Part shown: positions 13,274-25,864 of the stretch, piece after piece
Layout: every line of letters starts with the position of its first letter
How positions within the stretch are numbered: the stretch's first letter is position 1
NCBI RefSeq assembly: GCF_000189635.1
Contig: NW_002476271.1
Span: forward strand, 1-64,000
DNA from: Tetrahymena thermophila SB210
Taxonomy: Eukaryota; Ciliophora; Oligohymenophorea; Hymenostomatida; Tetrahymenidae
Length of the DNA: 64,000 nucleotides
Direction: 5' to 3'
Position numbers and translations under genes: made by a program
Notes under the pieces: model-generated
What the model saw: only the letters and a program-made list of their open reading frames with translations
Told to the model about the DNA's origin: nothing
Databases searched by the model: none

Positions 13274-14814
13274 TTAAAAAAAATCCATTCTATTTGAAGC
13301 CTTAATATTAACAATATAATACTTGAGTTAAAAATAAATTAGTTAAGTGTTTTATTATTTACTTGATAATAAATGATGTATTTTATATTTACCAATACTC
13401 ATGTTAATCTCTATATAATTAGTCCAAGGTAAATAAGAACTCAAGTATTTATAATTATTAATCATATATTTTTTTAAAGAATTAATGAAAAAAATAATTT
13501 TATAAAAAAATTAATTAATGAAATATCTAAGAATTTGCAATCATTGATGAATTTTATGTTTACCAATAAATATATTAATCTCTATTTAATTGATTTAGTG
13601 CAAATAAGAAATCATACATTTTAAATTATTAATTGAATATCTATTACTATTTTATGGAAAATAATAGATTTTTATTATAGAATTAAATTAATTAAAATAC
13701 TATGATTTTATATTTAATATTATTAATTTCTAAGGTAACTAATAAATAATCAAGTGTTACTTTTATATTTATAATAATACAATTTTATTAAAAACTTAAT
13801 TAACTAAAGTGTAAAGAAATTGATTGATGTTAACAATAAAATTTAATTTTTACTATATTCATATTAAAAAGAATATTTTAGATCTTTAAATATAAGACTA
13901 TGTTTTACTATCTTTACATAATCACTCTTAATATAAAGAAGATTTATAAAGATTAATTTTAATAAAATATTTTATGATAATCCTCTTAATTAATTATTTT
14001 ATGATAATCCAATTAATAAAATAAAATAAACTTATTAAATTAAATATATTTTTAACATTTTAATATTTAAAGTGTTTTAGGAAATATATTTGTACTTATT
14101 TTAAGAATCTAGTTAAAAAATTTGTATAATTAGCATAATAATAACAAAAATTATAAAAATAAATAAAATGAAATATATTTTAAAACTACCTCTATTTTAT
14201 AAAAATGAATATTTTATATTTAATTAAGAAAACTACTAAATGTATGATGCCTTTATTCAAAAAAAAAAAATTAATTAATTTCATGTTTCATCTCAAGCAA
14301 TCAATTCTAACGTTTTTTCTTCTCCTAAAATTTATTGCTTGAGCCTTTAAAGTTATTTTACATTTATAAAATTGATTTTAGAATAAAAAATGAATTAGTG
14401 AATTAATAGCAAACATAAAAAATCTTTGGATTAAATTAATTTGTTGCCGTGTTTTATTTTTTATGAAATTTAGCGGCGAGTATGTTTGTTATTCAGTTAT
14501 AGATATTAAAGAAATCAAAAATTAAATTCAATTTTATATTCCAAAATTATCAAAATATTAATTAAAATATAAGATATCCATCCATCAATTTATCTATATA
14601 TTGATTTATTATTAATACTATTTAGGATTTAATAATAATATTTGGCTATAATTTTCATTATAAAAAAACAACTAAGAATTTATAAAATAGCGCAAAAAAG
14701 AAGTTAACTCGCAAAAGAAGTCGGACAGAGGTTAAACTACAACAACAAAACTCATTTATAATTTTTAATTGAATCAAAAATAATTAACTACTCCTCAATC
14801 ACATAAAAGGCTCA
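13274..14814. other. Intergenic with a small diverged duplication
   Basis: No gene seen. Around 13374-13470 and 13548-13650 two similar stretches share ATTTTAT.TTTACCAATA and TTAATCTCTAT.TAATT followed by AAATAAGAA, so a unit of roughly 180 bases was duplicated and has diverged. Confidence 0.4.
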
Positions 14815-16540
14815 ATGGGAAAAGGTGAAGAACTCTTGGTAGCTTAGAGAAACCCCATCATGGGATAATTTCCAGCTTCAAAATAAAAGTAGATTAATAA
14901 AACATCAAACCTTAATAACGGACAGAGTCCCCGTTCTAAAGACCAGGTAAATATTTTAATAGATAATAAAAATGATAATTCATAACTTAGTAGTTTAACT
15001 TATATCGGTTAATGCATTCCTTTTAAAATTTATTGACTTATACCATATTTAAGAATGTCACCTAATAAATATAATTCAGTAAAAGGAGTGTCTTTTTTTT
15101 CTTAATTAATTTATTGATATATTGATAGTTCATTCGTATTTGATAGAAGAATATTTTGCTTCTAGTTTGATTGTTTGTTTTGATTTTAATTTTTTTTAAA
15201 TTTGAAAAAAATTAAATTTTGTATCCTAAATTAATTCTTAAAATAAATTTCTAAAATCAAAGATCAAGCAGATTCGCTAATATTAGCTAACTCAGAAACA
15301 CTTTTTAGATGAGAATCATGTCTAACAAGATGATAAATCTGCTTCAAATGCTCACTTTTAAAGTGGAAAATACTAAAATAATCAATTCTAAACCTTATCT
15401 AGAAAACCCCTATAAGATATAACAAATGTCTCAACTTCAAAGTAAAGCAGTAAAAAATGCGCTATAAATGATAACCAAACTATGAAATAAACACGCCATT
15501 TTGTAAATAAATAAAAAAATATAATAAAAAATTAATTTTTTTTCAACTTATATTAGACTTATCTTACATTCTTGAATAGTACAGCACTGAAATAGTTTAA
15601 AGTACTACTTTATGTTGATAGAGAGCTAGGAATACCTTCAGAATATGTTGACAAACTTCAAGATCATGTAATTAGTTCAATTGTTTTTTAAATAACTAAA
15701 ATTTTAATTATTCTAAATATATAGTCTATTGATAATGATGTTGCAACAGATGATGAGCAAATAATTAGTGCCACAAGAAAATTAAAATCAGCTCTTGAAG
15801 AGGAAGTATACATGAACAGAGATTTGGAAGAAGATTTATTAGAATAAATTATGTACGAAGAAATAGAAAAGTGGGACTCCGAAGAGGAAATAAGAAAACA
15901 AGAATAAAAATAATAAAGCCTCATTGAGTACGAAATGCTAATGAAAAACCAGTAAATAGTGGAAAATAAATAAAAGTACTCTATTGATTAGCTTTTTGAA
16001 AGAATTTATATAAAATACCAAAGCAAATGCAAAAAGCCTTTCACTATAAAATCTCATGAACGCCTACTTTACAAGACTATTGAAAAAACGGTACCAAAAT
16101 TTAAAGAATATTATAAAAACTAAAGTTATCAATACAAGCAATATTTGCAGAAAAAATAACAAAGAAATTTAAAATAATAGCAGCAATAATAGTAGTAATA
16201 ACAACAACAATAGTAGTAATAGTAATAATAATAATTATAGCATTAAGTATAACTGCAATAACAATAATAATAGTAATAAATGTAATAAGAAGCTATTATC
16301 AATTAGAATTACGTGAAACAAAAAAAATCTTCATCTTCAAGTAACTCAACTATTGAATAAGCCTCAACTATATCTACTTAGCCTTCTCACATATCTGAAA
16401 GTTCGTACATAAACCAAAATTAATGCAATTTAAATGAAATTACCACAAAAGTCAATGGAAATAGCAATAACTTTGAAATTCTATCAGATGTAAGCTCTTT
16501 ACATAAGATAAGCTCTTCTAATTTGATCGATTCAGTATGA
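14815..16540 (+). CDS. Polyglutamine coiled-coil protein, unknown function
   Basis: About 404 aa, no recognised domain. Exons: 14815-14946, 15263 to about 15441, about 15580-15667, and 15725-16540. The second exon/intron boundary is ambiguous: two donors (15442 or about 15451) with two acceptors give open frames. The middle has an acidic helical region (DDEQIISATRKLKSALEEEV, then EEDLLEQIMYEEIEKW) and a basic segment. A run of 20 consecutive glutamines at about 16175-16234, written mostly as TAA/TAG, is followed by a second Q-rich run, a serine run (SSSSS) and a low-complexity tail. The C-terminus is HKISSSNLIDSV then TGA. Low complexity makes a function call unsafe. Confidence 0.75.
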
Positions 16541-17703
16541 GTTTTATGAACATATCACTCTTTCGCTTACCATAAATAAATGCATTCTTAAATAATAATT
16601 AATTAATTAACCTATTTTTAGTGCGAAAAAATAATTCTTTTTAATCACTATCGCACTAAATTATTACAATTTCAATATTTTTACTTTTATAGACAAGTTA
16701 TCATTAATTCATATAATCTTTCATTTTAATTTATATAATAAGCTTACGAATCACTAATATATTTATTATTAGACTGAAATAAATTTTATATTTAATATAA
16801 ATAAAATTTGCATTTAGTTAGTTAGTAATAAGCTTGTAATTGACTATTTATGTTTATTATATATCAAATTAGCTAATATTTTTAATATTTACTTTTTTCA
16901 ATATTTTTATTGTTAGATTCAGCTAAAATAGTAAAAGTAAAAGTTATTATTTTTAGTTTTAAATAAACCTTTAGTTAACTATTCGAGTTTATAATATCTC
17001 AAATTAGCTAAATTTTTATTTTATATTTATCTTATTTTAGTTATTAATAATATTTTTATTGATTATTTATGTTAAAAATAAATATAAAACTAGTTAATAT
17101 TTACAATATTTATTTTTTTACATACTGTATGTAATTATTCATTTTTTAACCAAATTATAAAATTTTTAAAAAGTTATTTTTATTATCTAATATTTTTAAT
17201 ATAATGAAATTTATATTTTTGTTAATTTTTAATAAGCTTTTAATTAATGATATGTCTTTTTTATATACCAATTTAGGTAATATACTAATATTTTTAAATT
17301 TACTATCTTTAAAAATATTTAATATTAGATTTTAGTAAACTTTGTAATTCATAAAAATAAGATTTAACTTTAGCTAATAAAATTTATAATAAGCAATCTT
17401 GATTTATAAAAAATCAAATTAGCTAATAATATTTTAATTTTTAACCTCATTAGACGATAAAATAAAATCTTTTATAGAAATATTTGAAATTTTTAATATT
17501 ATTTTAAATCTAAATAGATAAATAATTAATTTATAATTTAACTATTTAATAGTGACTATCTTATACACTTTATTTCAAAAAACATTACAAAAACACCTTT
17601 TTAAAGCTTAAATTCAAGATATATTAAAATTTAAATACATTTTATATTTTCTAATAAAAATTTTAGTAAATTAAATATATTTATTATAATTTGATCAAAA
17701 ATT
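16541..17703. repeat. 3' flank of TMEM151-like genes with diverged repeat
   Basis: No gene. The stretch carries several diverged copies of a motif of the form AATAAGCTT..TAATT followed by AAATTAGCTAATATTT (near 16738, 16831, 17231 and 17389), with another copy at about 19390. The palindrome TACATACTGTATGTA occurs at 17119-17133 and again at about 19463-19477, so this flank was copied along with the membrane-protein gene. Confidence 0.5.
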
Positions 17704-18878
17704 TCAGAGAAGGTTTTCAGCATCTTTTTTATTAAGATTATATTAATTATTGAATTTTAATATTTCTGAAGGTTAAGTTTGTTTGCTGATAAAACCTGTT
17801 TATAATTAAAAATTTAAAATACAATTATATTATTTTAAGAAAAATTACCTTCTGAGGATAATTCATGTGTTTAATAATTAACATTTAAGAATGATTCTTT
17901 TTAATAATAGTATTTACTATAGTATGATCTTACTTCTTCATATTCTTCTTTTGTTATTTTATTATTTTAATTTAAAAATTCTGCCTATCTCAGTTAATTG
18001 TCTAACAATTTTTTATGATTGAACTTCACTTCAATTACTTTGTGGATATAATTCTACACAAATGGTGTACGACTATTTAAAATTATTCTATAGACAAAAG
18101 TCAATCCTACTAAAGTAAATATTGAGTATGTCATCCAAGAATAGAAGAAGTTTGGTATTGTATTTTATCTAATTATCATGTGATCAACTAGACCAGGAAC
18201 CTATGAATTGTTAAACTATTTTACGCAACTACTCTTCATGTAACATCTATGAAGAGCATTCCTTCTCATAGATTCAAAGTAGTACTCTGAGAGTTAATCA
18301 CTATATGAAAAAGTTAATATATTTTACACTCTTATTATTGAATATGTTTCAAATAAATTTGGAAGCTAAGGAGATTTATCAACATAAGAATCATATTCAA
18401 ATTTGAGTTCTTCCATATAAGTATAGTTTGTATCTGATCCATACTCATCACTACTTGCATAGCATTTAATATCGAGGCAAAGCTCTGGTTTCCCTTCTTT
18501 ATAATGTTTTACATCTTTTACAAATCTTTCCTGCTCTCTTGCATGAAAAAGTTGTTTAAAAGTGTTACATTTAAAAGATTCAACAAAGTAAAGTAAATAT
18601 ACAACTATAGAAAATCCTATTCCTATATTTGGATATTCTATAAAAACTCCTGAAGCCCATAATGATATTATTATGATTTAAAATACTGTTATAGTATATT
18701 AAGCACTAAGCTCACCATTATTACATTTTGGAGGATAAACAGTGACTTCTTTCTTCTAGTTCTTGTTTTTAAACTTTTAAAATTTTGATTTTGCACTAAA
18801 ACTCATGTCTTTTGATAGGATACTTTCTATCCTAACAACTTCTTTAGGTACATAGTGCATCTTTTCAATTTCTGACAT
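17704..18878 (-). CDS. TMEM151-like membrane protein, copy A
   Basis: 363 aa, two exons (18878-17849 and 17765-17704, intron 17848-17766). Two hydrophobic segments lie near residues 70-115 (ITVFQIIIISLWASGVFI and IGFSIVVYLLYFVE), then a long soluble loop, then a third near 280-300 (FFYSWMTYSIFTLVGLTFVY). The pattern YFVESFKCNTF after the second segment, an ILTFSYSDQLSEYYF stretch, and YSWMTYSIF...VYRIILNSRT followed by IHKVI resemble the TMEM151 family (loop with FxF...AExEF and a WxxS...R.L.....Y...HK segment). The match is from memory of the pattern, so the family name is provisional. The C-terminal third is charged and probably coiled coil. Tandem paralogue at 19797. Confidence 0.75.
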
Positions 18879-19796
18879 CTCTTAAAATTACTTATTATTA
18901 TTGTGATATTAATTTAATTAATTAACTAATTACTTTTTTATAATTTTTTAATTTTTTTAGATTATTTTTGTTGTAATAATTAGAAGATTAATCAAATTTG
19001 TAATTTCTTATGAAAGTTAACGCATATCTATTTTAAAATACTGAATGCTTTTTAAGACTAAAATAACTAATTAATTAGATAAAAAAAGCATAATATTATA
19101 AAAAACATGATTTACTAAGTTGATTTAATGATGGTGTTATTTTTAATAAAAGAAAATAGAAAATTTTCATTTAAAAGAAATCAAATCATTTTTAGTAATA
19201 TTTTATCTATATTAATTAGGGGTTTCTTCATAATTAGAAAGGTAAATTTTTATTTGAATATAAAAAAATATTAAATTAAAAATGTAATTTTAAAATAGAT
19301 TCTTCAATACAGTATAATGAACTAGGAAGTTTATTATTTATCAAATTAACTTATACTTTTTATTTAATTAAAACGTATATTTTGTTAGTTAATAATAAGC
19401 TTTTAATTGGCTATATAAGTCAAAAAATATCAAATTAGCTAATATTTTCAATATTAATCTATTACATACTGTATGTAATTACTCATATTTTAACCAGGTT
19501 TTTCAATTTTGAAAAAGTAACTTTTATTAATATCAAATTAATTACCAATATTTCAATTTTTAATATCTTAAAATGAAAAAATAATATCTATTATGGTAAA
19601 TATATGATATTAGGAATTTGTAATATCATTTAAATCTAAATAAATAATATTTAAAAGGAAATATCCTTTTCATTTTCTTTCTAAAAACATTACTTTTAAA
19701 AGCATAAATTAAAAATATGTTAAGACTTTACATTTTATATATTCTAATCAAAATTTGAGTAAATTAAATATATTTATTATGATCTGATAGAATATT
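18879..19796. other. Intergenic between TMEM151-like copies
   Basis: Contains the promoter of copy A and the 3' flank of copy B. A block at about 19125-19310 including TAGGGGTTTCTTCA matches a block at about 21210-21415 upstream of copy B, and the palindrome ATTACATACTGTATGTAAT lies at 19461-19479. Confidence 0.55.
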
Positions 19797-20979
19797 TCAA
19801 AGAAACACTTCAGCGTCATTTTTGCTAAGATGATTTTAATTATTGAATTTTAATACTTCTGAAGGTTAAGTTTATTTACTTCCTGTTGATAATTTACAAT
19901 TTAAAAATTTAAAATAAAATTATTTTGTTTTAAGAAAAATTACCTTATGAGGATAATTCAGGTGTTTAATAATTGACATTCAAAAATGATTCATTTTATT
20001 AATAGTACTTATCATAGTATTACTTAATTTCTTCATATTCCTCTTATGCTATTTTTTTATTTTCATTTAAAAAATCTGCCTACTTAAGTTAATCGTCTAA
20101 CAATTTTTTATGATTAATCTTCGCTTAAATTACTTTGTGGATATAATTCTAAACAAATGGAGAATGAGTATTCAAAATTAATCTATAAACAATATTCAAT
20201 CCTACTATAGTAAATATTGAGTATGTGATCCAAGAATAGAAGAAGTTTGATGCTGTATTTTATTTAATTATCATATGACAAACTTGACCATGAACCTTTG
20301 AGTTGTTAAATTATTTTACACAATTACTCTCTATGAAGCATCTATGAAGGGCATTCCTTCTCTTAGACTCAAAGTAATACTCTGAGAGTTAATCATTATA
20401 TGAAAAAGTTAATATATTTTGCACTCTTACTATTGAATATGAGTCAAACACATTTGGAAACGAAGAAGATTTATCAACATAAGAATCATAGTCAAACTTA
20501 ACTTATTCCATATAAGTATAGTTAGTTTTTGATCCATATTTATCCATATTTGAATAGCATTTAATATCGAGGCAAATCTCTGGTTTTCCTTCTTTATAAT
20601 TTTTTAAATCTTTGAAAAAGCTATCTTGCTCTCTTGCATTAAATAGTTGCTTAAAAGTATTACACCTAAAAGACTCGATGAGGTAAGATAGATATACAAA
20701 AATAGTAAATGTTAATCCCATATAATGATATTCTATAAAAATTCCCGAAGCCCACAAGGATATTATTATGATTTAAGGCACTGTTATCATAAATAAATAA
20801 TAAGCACTAATTTCGCCATTATTCCATTTCGGAGGATAAACCGTGATTTCTTTCCTCTAGTTCTTGTTCTTAAGTTTTTAAAATTTAGATTTTGCAGTAG
20901 AACTCATTTGTTTTGAAAGTATACTTTCTATCCTCAGAACTTCATTAGGGACATAGTGCATTTTTTCAACTTCTGACAT
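19797..20979 (-). CDS. TMEM151-like membrane protein, copy B
   Basis: 365 aa, exons 20979-19944 and 19858-19797, intron 19943-19859 at the same codon as in copy A. It keeps the hydrophobic pair (VPQIIIISLWASGIFIEY and FTIFVYLSYLIE), the FRCNTFKQLFNAREQ stretch, SIVRVQNILTFSYNDQ and FFYSWITYSIFTIVGLNIVY. Similarity to copy A covers the whole protein, both splice sites and the C-terminal exon (EVLKFNNQ versus EILKFNNQ). Both frames are intact, so both copies are probably functional. Topology suggests N-terminus and long C-terminal coiled region on the same side, but this is inference. Confidence 0.75.
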
Positions 20980-22042
20980 CTCTTAAAGTTACTTATTATT
21001 ATCGAGAAATTATTAGCTAATTAACAAATTACTTTTTTTTATTTTTTTTAGCATATTTTTTGTAATAGGATTAGTAGAACATTCTAAATTTTAATTTATT
21101 ATTTATATTAACACATATATATTTTTTTTACTGAATGGCTTTTAAGAATAAAATAATTAATTAAACAATAAAAAGCATATAATATGACAAACAATATTTC
21201 TAAATTGACTTAATGTAGATGGATTTTTTTAATAAACGAAAATAGAAAATTTAATTTATTTTAAAGAGAAATCAATATATTTTTTAATGAGTTCATTTTT
21301 AAACATCTAATATATGTATTAATTTAGGGGTTTCTTCAAAATGATAAAAGATAAATTTTATTTACTTATTAAAAAATATTAATTTAAAAAATGTAATTTT
21401 AAAATAAAATCTTCTTTATGATGTTTTATTTTGAGATAATCAATAAATATATGAGATTTTGCTATTCTTTAAAAAATAAAGTATTTTAATTATTATATTA
21501 GATATCATCTTAATTATCATAATTAATTATTATTGAAGAAGATAAAATAGTCAAGTAATAAAAATAATCCATAAAGTCATAAAAGTCGAACTTTTTTTGA
21601 AAAAATCTAATTTAATAAAAAAATTTCTCTATTTGTAAAAATATTATGTTATTTTTTTAATTGCGGATTGTTTAATTATTATAATATAGGCATAAATAAT
21701 TGTGACTTTATAAGAATAGAGTAAATTAATTACAGAGATTTCATTTTATACTATGAGAAGATTAATATTATCCAAGCTGAATAATTGTAAATACTTTTTA
21801 TTTAAAATGTGTAAATTTAAATACTTTTATTTAAGTTAATCTAGCTTTATAAATAATCTTAAAGCAATATCATAATTAATTTTAATGTTAAATTAATAAA
21901 AAAACATTTTATATATTAATTTTTTTTAATATATTTCATATTGTTAAGTTTTCATTTACTAAAAAACTTTTATTTTAAGTATTCTTTTTCATAAAATATT
22001 ATAAAATATATTTCATTTAATTGTTTAAATTTGTTTTTATGG
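20980..22042. other. Intergenic
   Basis: Holds the 5' flank of copy B, including TAGGGGTTTCTTCA at about 21326, shared with copy A. From about 21430 onward it is plain AT-rich sequence without a gene. Confidence 0.55.
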
Positions 22043-22813
22043 TCATATGCCAAATAGACTCATTCCAAAGTCCTCTAAAAATCTTTTTGTTGCGGGTTTT
22101 TAGCCATTTCCAGAAGAAGAAGAGGATGAAGAACTTGAACTTGAAGATGGAGTGATTTTAATACCTAGACTATAGAGAATAATAAGGGCAACTGCAGCAG
22201 TAAATATCAAACAAATTAAGCACATTAGGATTTTATCTGTATAGATCTATCTCATAAAGTATTTAAGATACTATTATGTTCTTTTTAGTTCAGTTTATGT
22301 GTCTTTGACATCTTTGTAAATGTTATCCAACTTATTAATTTAATCATTTAGATCTGCACTAATTTAGTCTGCTAACTAATTATTCTATTCAATAATTTAA
22401 ACTAAGCCAGTCAATATTTCTGTACCTTCATCTTAAATTTATCTTGCCTTTTGCATCATTTCTTCGCCAGTCATATTTTCAGGATCTTGTTGATTTCCAT
22501 TTCTTCCCTAAAATAACTACTCTTTATCTGTGCCTTCATTCTTTTTGTACTCAAAATCATTTTTAAGTCTCATATAACGCGAGTTAATTTGCTTAAGAGA
22601 CTCTGTATACTATGCAGATTCATTTCTATCTAATGCTTGAACTTCCAATTTATAAGATTGTATCATTTATTCTATGCTCTTCAAATATGTTTAGTTTTTT
22701 TGAATAGCTTTCTTTTTTTAAGCTGCATCTTTTTTATCTAATTATTTAACTTCTTTTTCAAAGTTATCCAACATATCATTTATGTTTTGGTCATATTCTT
22801 GCAATTCGCTCAT
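22043..22813 (-). CDS. Qb-SNARE, novel plant SNARE (NPSN)-like
   Basis: Single-exon gene, 256 aa, for a tail-anchored SNARE acting in vesicle fusion. The N-terminal half is a helical domain with repeated heptads (NINDMLDNFEKEVKQLDKKD, then SIEQMIQSYKLEVQALDR). The SNARE motif covers about residues 130-195 (ILTGLVQIIEQNNQLADQIS ... LDNIYKDVKDTQTELKR). It is followed by MRQIYTDKILMCLICLIFTA, which closely resembles the RQVATDKCIM... junction of NPSN-type Qb-SNAREs, and one TM segment to about residue 218. Unusually, a tail of about 38 residues follows the anchor, starting with 12 serines. NPSN or a related Qb group (Vti1-like) is the likely placement. Confidence 0.82.
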
Positions 22814-23702
22814 GATTAAATTCTCCTTATATGTCTGTCAATAAAACTATCTTCTGTAAAATATTTTTGAAGAGTAAATCTTAATAAAAATGCTTGATAC
22901 TGATATTATAAATTACAGTTTGCAAAAATTTATATTTTAATTTTTAGCTTGCTTTTGTTGGCTTCAATTGATTGATTTAAGAATATAAATAAGTATTGCA
23001 AAAATAAGAGTGCTTCAAATTGAATAATATTTTTAGTAATCAATAAAAATCTCATGATTATTAAATTGTGAGAATTATTTGCAAATTAATTATTATCATT
23101 AACTTCACATTTATCTTTATTTCTGTAATATTTTGATATTAATTTTTTCAAACTTTAAATTATTGCATATTTTGGTTATTCTAAAAATATCATCAATAAC
23201 ATACTTAAAGCAAATATTATTTTTAAATTTAATCAATCTATAAGCCAACAAATCAATATTTGTTACTAAATTAAAATATTATTTTTTGTTCACTACTATC
23301 ATTTTAGTTAATTATAATTTATTTAAAATTTCTTTTTTTTAGGTACTTTTGAAGAAAAATTAGGCTCAAAAATAAAAAAAATCTACTTTTCCTTTCAATA
23401 TCAAAAATAAAAAAGCACATGTGTCCTTATATGGAAATCCTATTTTCTAATGGGAATATTAGTCTGATACTTAATTTAATTAAAGTCAATTATGTTGTTT
23501 TAATAAACATCAAATTATACTTTTAAAAATAAAACAATTTATAAATAGATGGTAAACAATTATTTAAATTATATGAGAATTATTTTCTTTTTTCCTAATG
23601 ATAAAATATTTGAATAGAGTTAATATTTTTTATTCAACTAAATAAACGTTATTGCGTTTAAGATATTGAAATAATTAAAATAGTTTATTGCTTGCTATTA
23701 AA
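22814..23702. other. Intergenic
   Basis: AT-rich, no gene recognised. The open frame at 23692-23901 on the plus strand is a shadow of the MORN gene's last exon and intron. Confidence 0.55.
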
Positions 23703-25864
23703 TCAAACCCAATTTTTCCAGACACCATTTTCCCAGACTCCTTCTTTTTCATTACCTTCTGGATCTATTTCTAATCCTTATCCATGCTGCACACCATTTA
23801 CCCAATTACCGTTATATATATATCCATCAGGCCTTTTAAATGCAATAATAATTATTAAACACATAAATAAATTACTAAAAAATTATCATGCTTTAAAATA
23901 GATTAAAAGTATGTATTAGTTATGAGCTTTTATTAATGTTAAAATAATTATAAATAAAAATTACCATATAAACATTCCTTTACCATGAGGCAAATTATTC
24001 ATGTAAGTACCATCATAATTTCTGCCATCTGGCCAAACATAAGATCCTTTTCCGTATTTCTAACCATCTTTAACACAGCCAACATATTTTTCACCATTTG
24101 GATAAATAAACTATATTAAAATTATATGAAAATTTTTTATTGATTAATTTTTTTTACTTGTCCTTCTCCTGTTATCTCTCCTTCTTTAAATTCACCTAAA
24201 TAGATTGTGCCATCGACGAATTTAATTTCTCCATTTCCATGTTTTTTACCATATGAAAAGTCTCCACTATATAAGTATTTGCCTTGAATGACTTCATCAC
24301 CTCTTCCATGCTTTAAATCTTCTAACCAATCTCCATTGTACATATATTCTCCTTTAAGTGTCTTGAACACACCTTTGCCATGGGCTTTGAAGTTATTAAT
24401 TTAACCTTAATAGACATCTCCATTATTTCTTATAATTCTTCCCATGCCGAAAGGAATATCATCTTTCCAAAATCCTTCATAATAAGCTCCATCTTAAAAC
24501 ATCTATTTTCCTACAATTATGAAAAAATTTAGATCAGTTATAAAATTAAAAATAGTGAATCAATTCACCTCTTCCATTTCTTTTGGAATCCTAAATATGT
24601 CCATAATATATTGAACCATCTTCGAATTCGAATGGACCTTATTCTGGTTAATTATTTAAGTAAGAATCTTCTATTCTGTAATTAAAAGAGCCATTTATTC
24701 TGATTGCTTCTAAAACATTTTTATTTGATAAGCTAGGGAATTGGGCTACTTTTTTTAATTATCTAGCAGGTTTCTTTTCATTATCTTTTAAAATATTTAA
24801 AATAAATCACTATTTATTAAAAATTTACCCTCAGATGTTAAAGTGATAGATCTTTTTAGGGGATTTGAAGATGATGAAGATGATAAATCAATGCTGACAA
24901 CAGAAGCCTTCTTGCTTAAAATCATGCTATTAGAGAGAGAAACAGTTGATTTAATTCCTGCAAATATGCTTTATCTTAAATCTTCATTGTCAGCTCCTTC
25001 TAAGAGTGCTTTGAATTTTCTATACATATCTTTTGTTTGGTTTTCAAAGGCATCTTTTATTTGCTCAAATAACTTCTTTGATTCATCCAAATGCTTGTAG
25101 TTAACTTTCTTTGATTTAATTTAGCTTAATTCTTAAGAAAGAGCAAACGATTCAGCTCTAATCAGGTTTAATGGTCCATTTTTCTTTATTAATTTTGCAA
25201 CTAATTCATCTTATGATGATGCTGTAACTTCATCATTATCCCTAGAAAAAATCATATTGAAAATGTTAGTATCCTTTTTTTTTGTTTAGTTTAATTCCTG
25301 TAATTTATTTTATAGATCCTGCAATCTTGGCTAAAACTTTTTTCCCTCAGCTTTTTGTAATTTAGAAATAATAATTAAATTTTTTTTGTTCTTTCATATT
25401 TTTTTTTTTGATTCATATTATAATTTAATAAAGCCAATAACTTTAAAGAAAATGAATTTAAATAATTGTCTTTTACTTCTAATTTAATCCTTCAAGAAAT
25501 TTTTAGCAGCTTCAGAAATATTAAAGAATGTTTTAAAAATTTCTGCAAAATCTTTGTCTATTTCTGCCACTTCATTGTCGCAATGCTGATTATATTCCTT
25601 AAAATTTTTATCTATATCTTAAACAGATTCGGCTATAGAAGGAAGCAATTTTTATGTCATTTTAGTTTAAGTAGCAAAAAAGTGATTAGTGTCTGAAACA
25701 TAACTTTTGTGTTGTTACATATGTCTTGGGTCATTTGTCAGACAAGTATCGCATATTAAATTACCAAAATTACAACCATCAAAACAACAAATAAAGCGAA
25801 TTTATTTTTGGTTGTGTTTTGAACAACAAAGCTAATTTGATTCGTTTGACTTTGAATTATTCAT
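23703..25864 (-). CDS. Zinc-finger (B-box-like) MORN-repeat protein
   Basis: 609 aa in six exons: 25864-25442, 25390-24829, 24784-24569, 24510-24158, 24110-23965 and 23832-23703; lengths sum to 1830. The first intron (51 nt) is needed to avoid an in-frame TGA beside an A11 run. Residues 13-60 have a cysteine/histidine cluster (LCCSKH ... FICCFDGCNFGNLICDTCL ... H ... H) like a B-box zinc finger. A helical, charged middle follows, then a serine run and at least eight MORN repeats (for example YYGHIQDSKRNGRG, YEGFWKDDIPFGMGR, YNGDWLEDLKHGRGD, YSGDFSYGKKHGNGE, YIYNGNWVNGVQHGQG). MORN repeats commonly tether proteins to membranes or the cortical cytoskeleton. Exact role unknown. Confidence 0.85.

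Noticed and set aside
20503..20757. 84-residue minus-strand ORF as a separate gene
   Set aside because: It is one TAA/TAG-bounded slice of the 365-residue TMEM151-like gene at 19797-20979.
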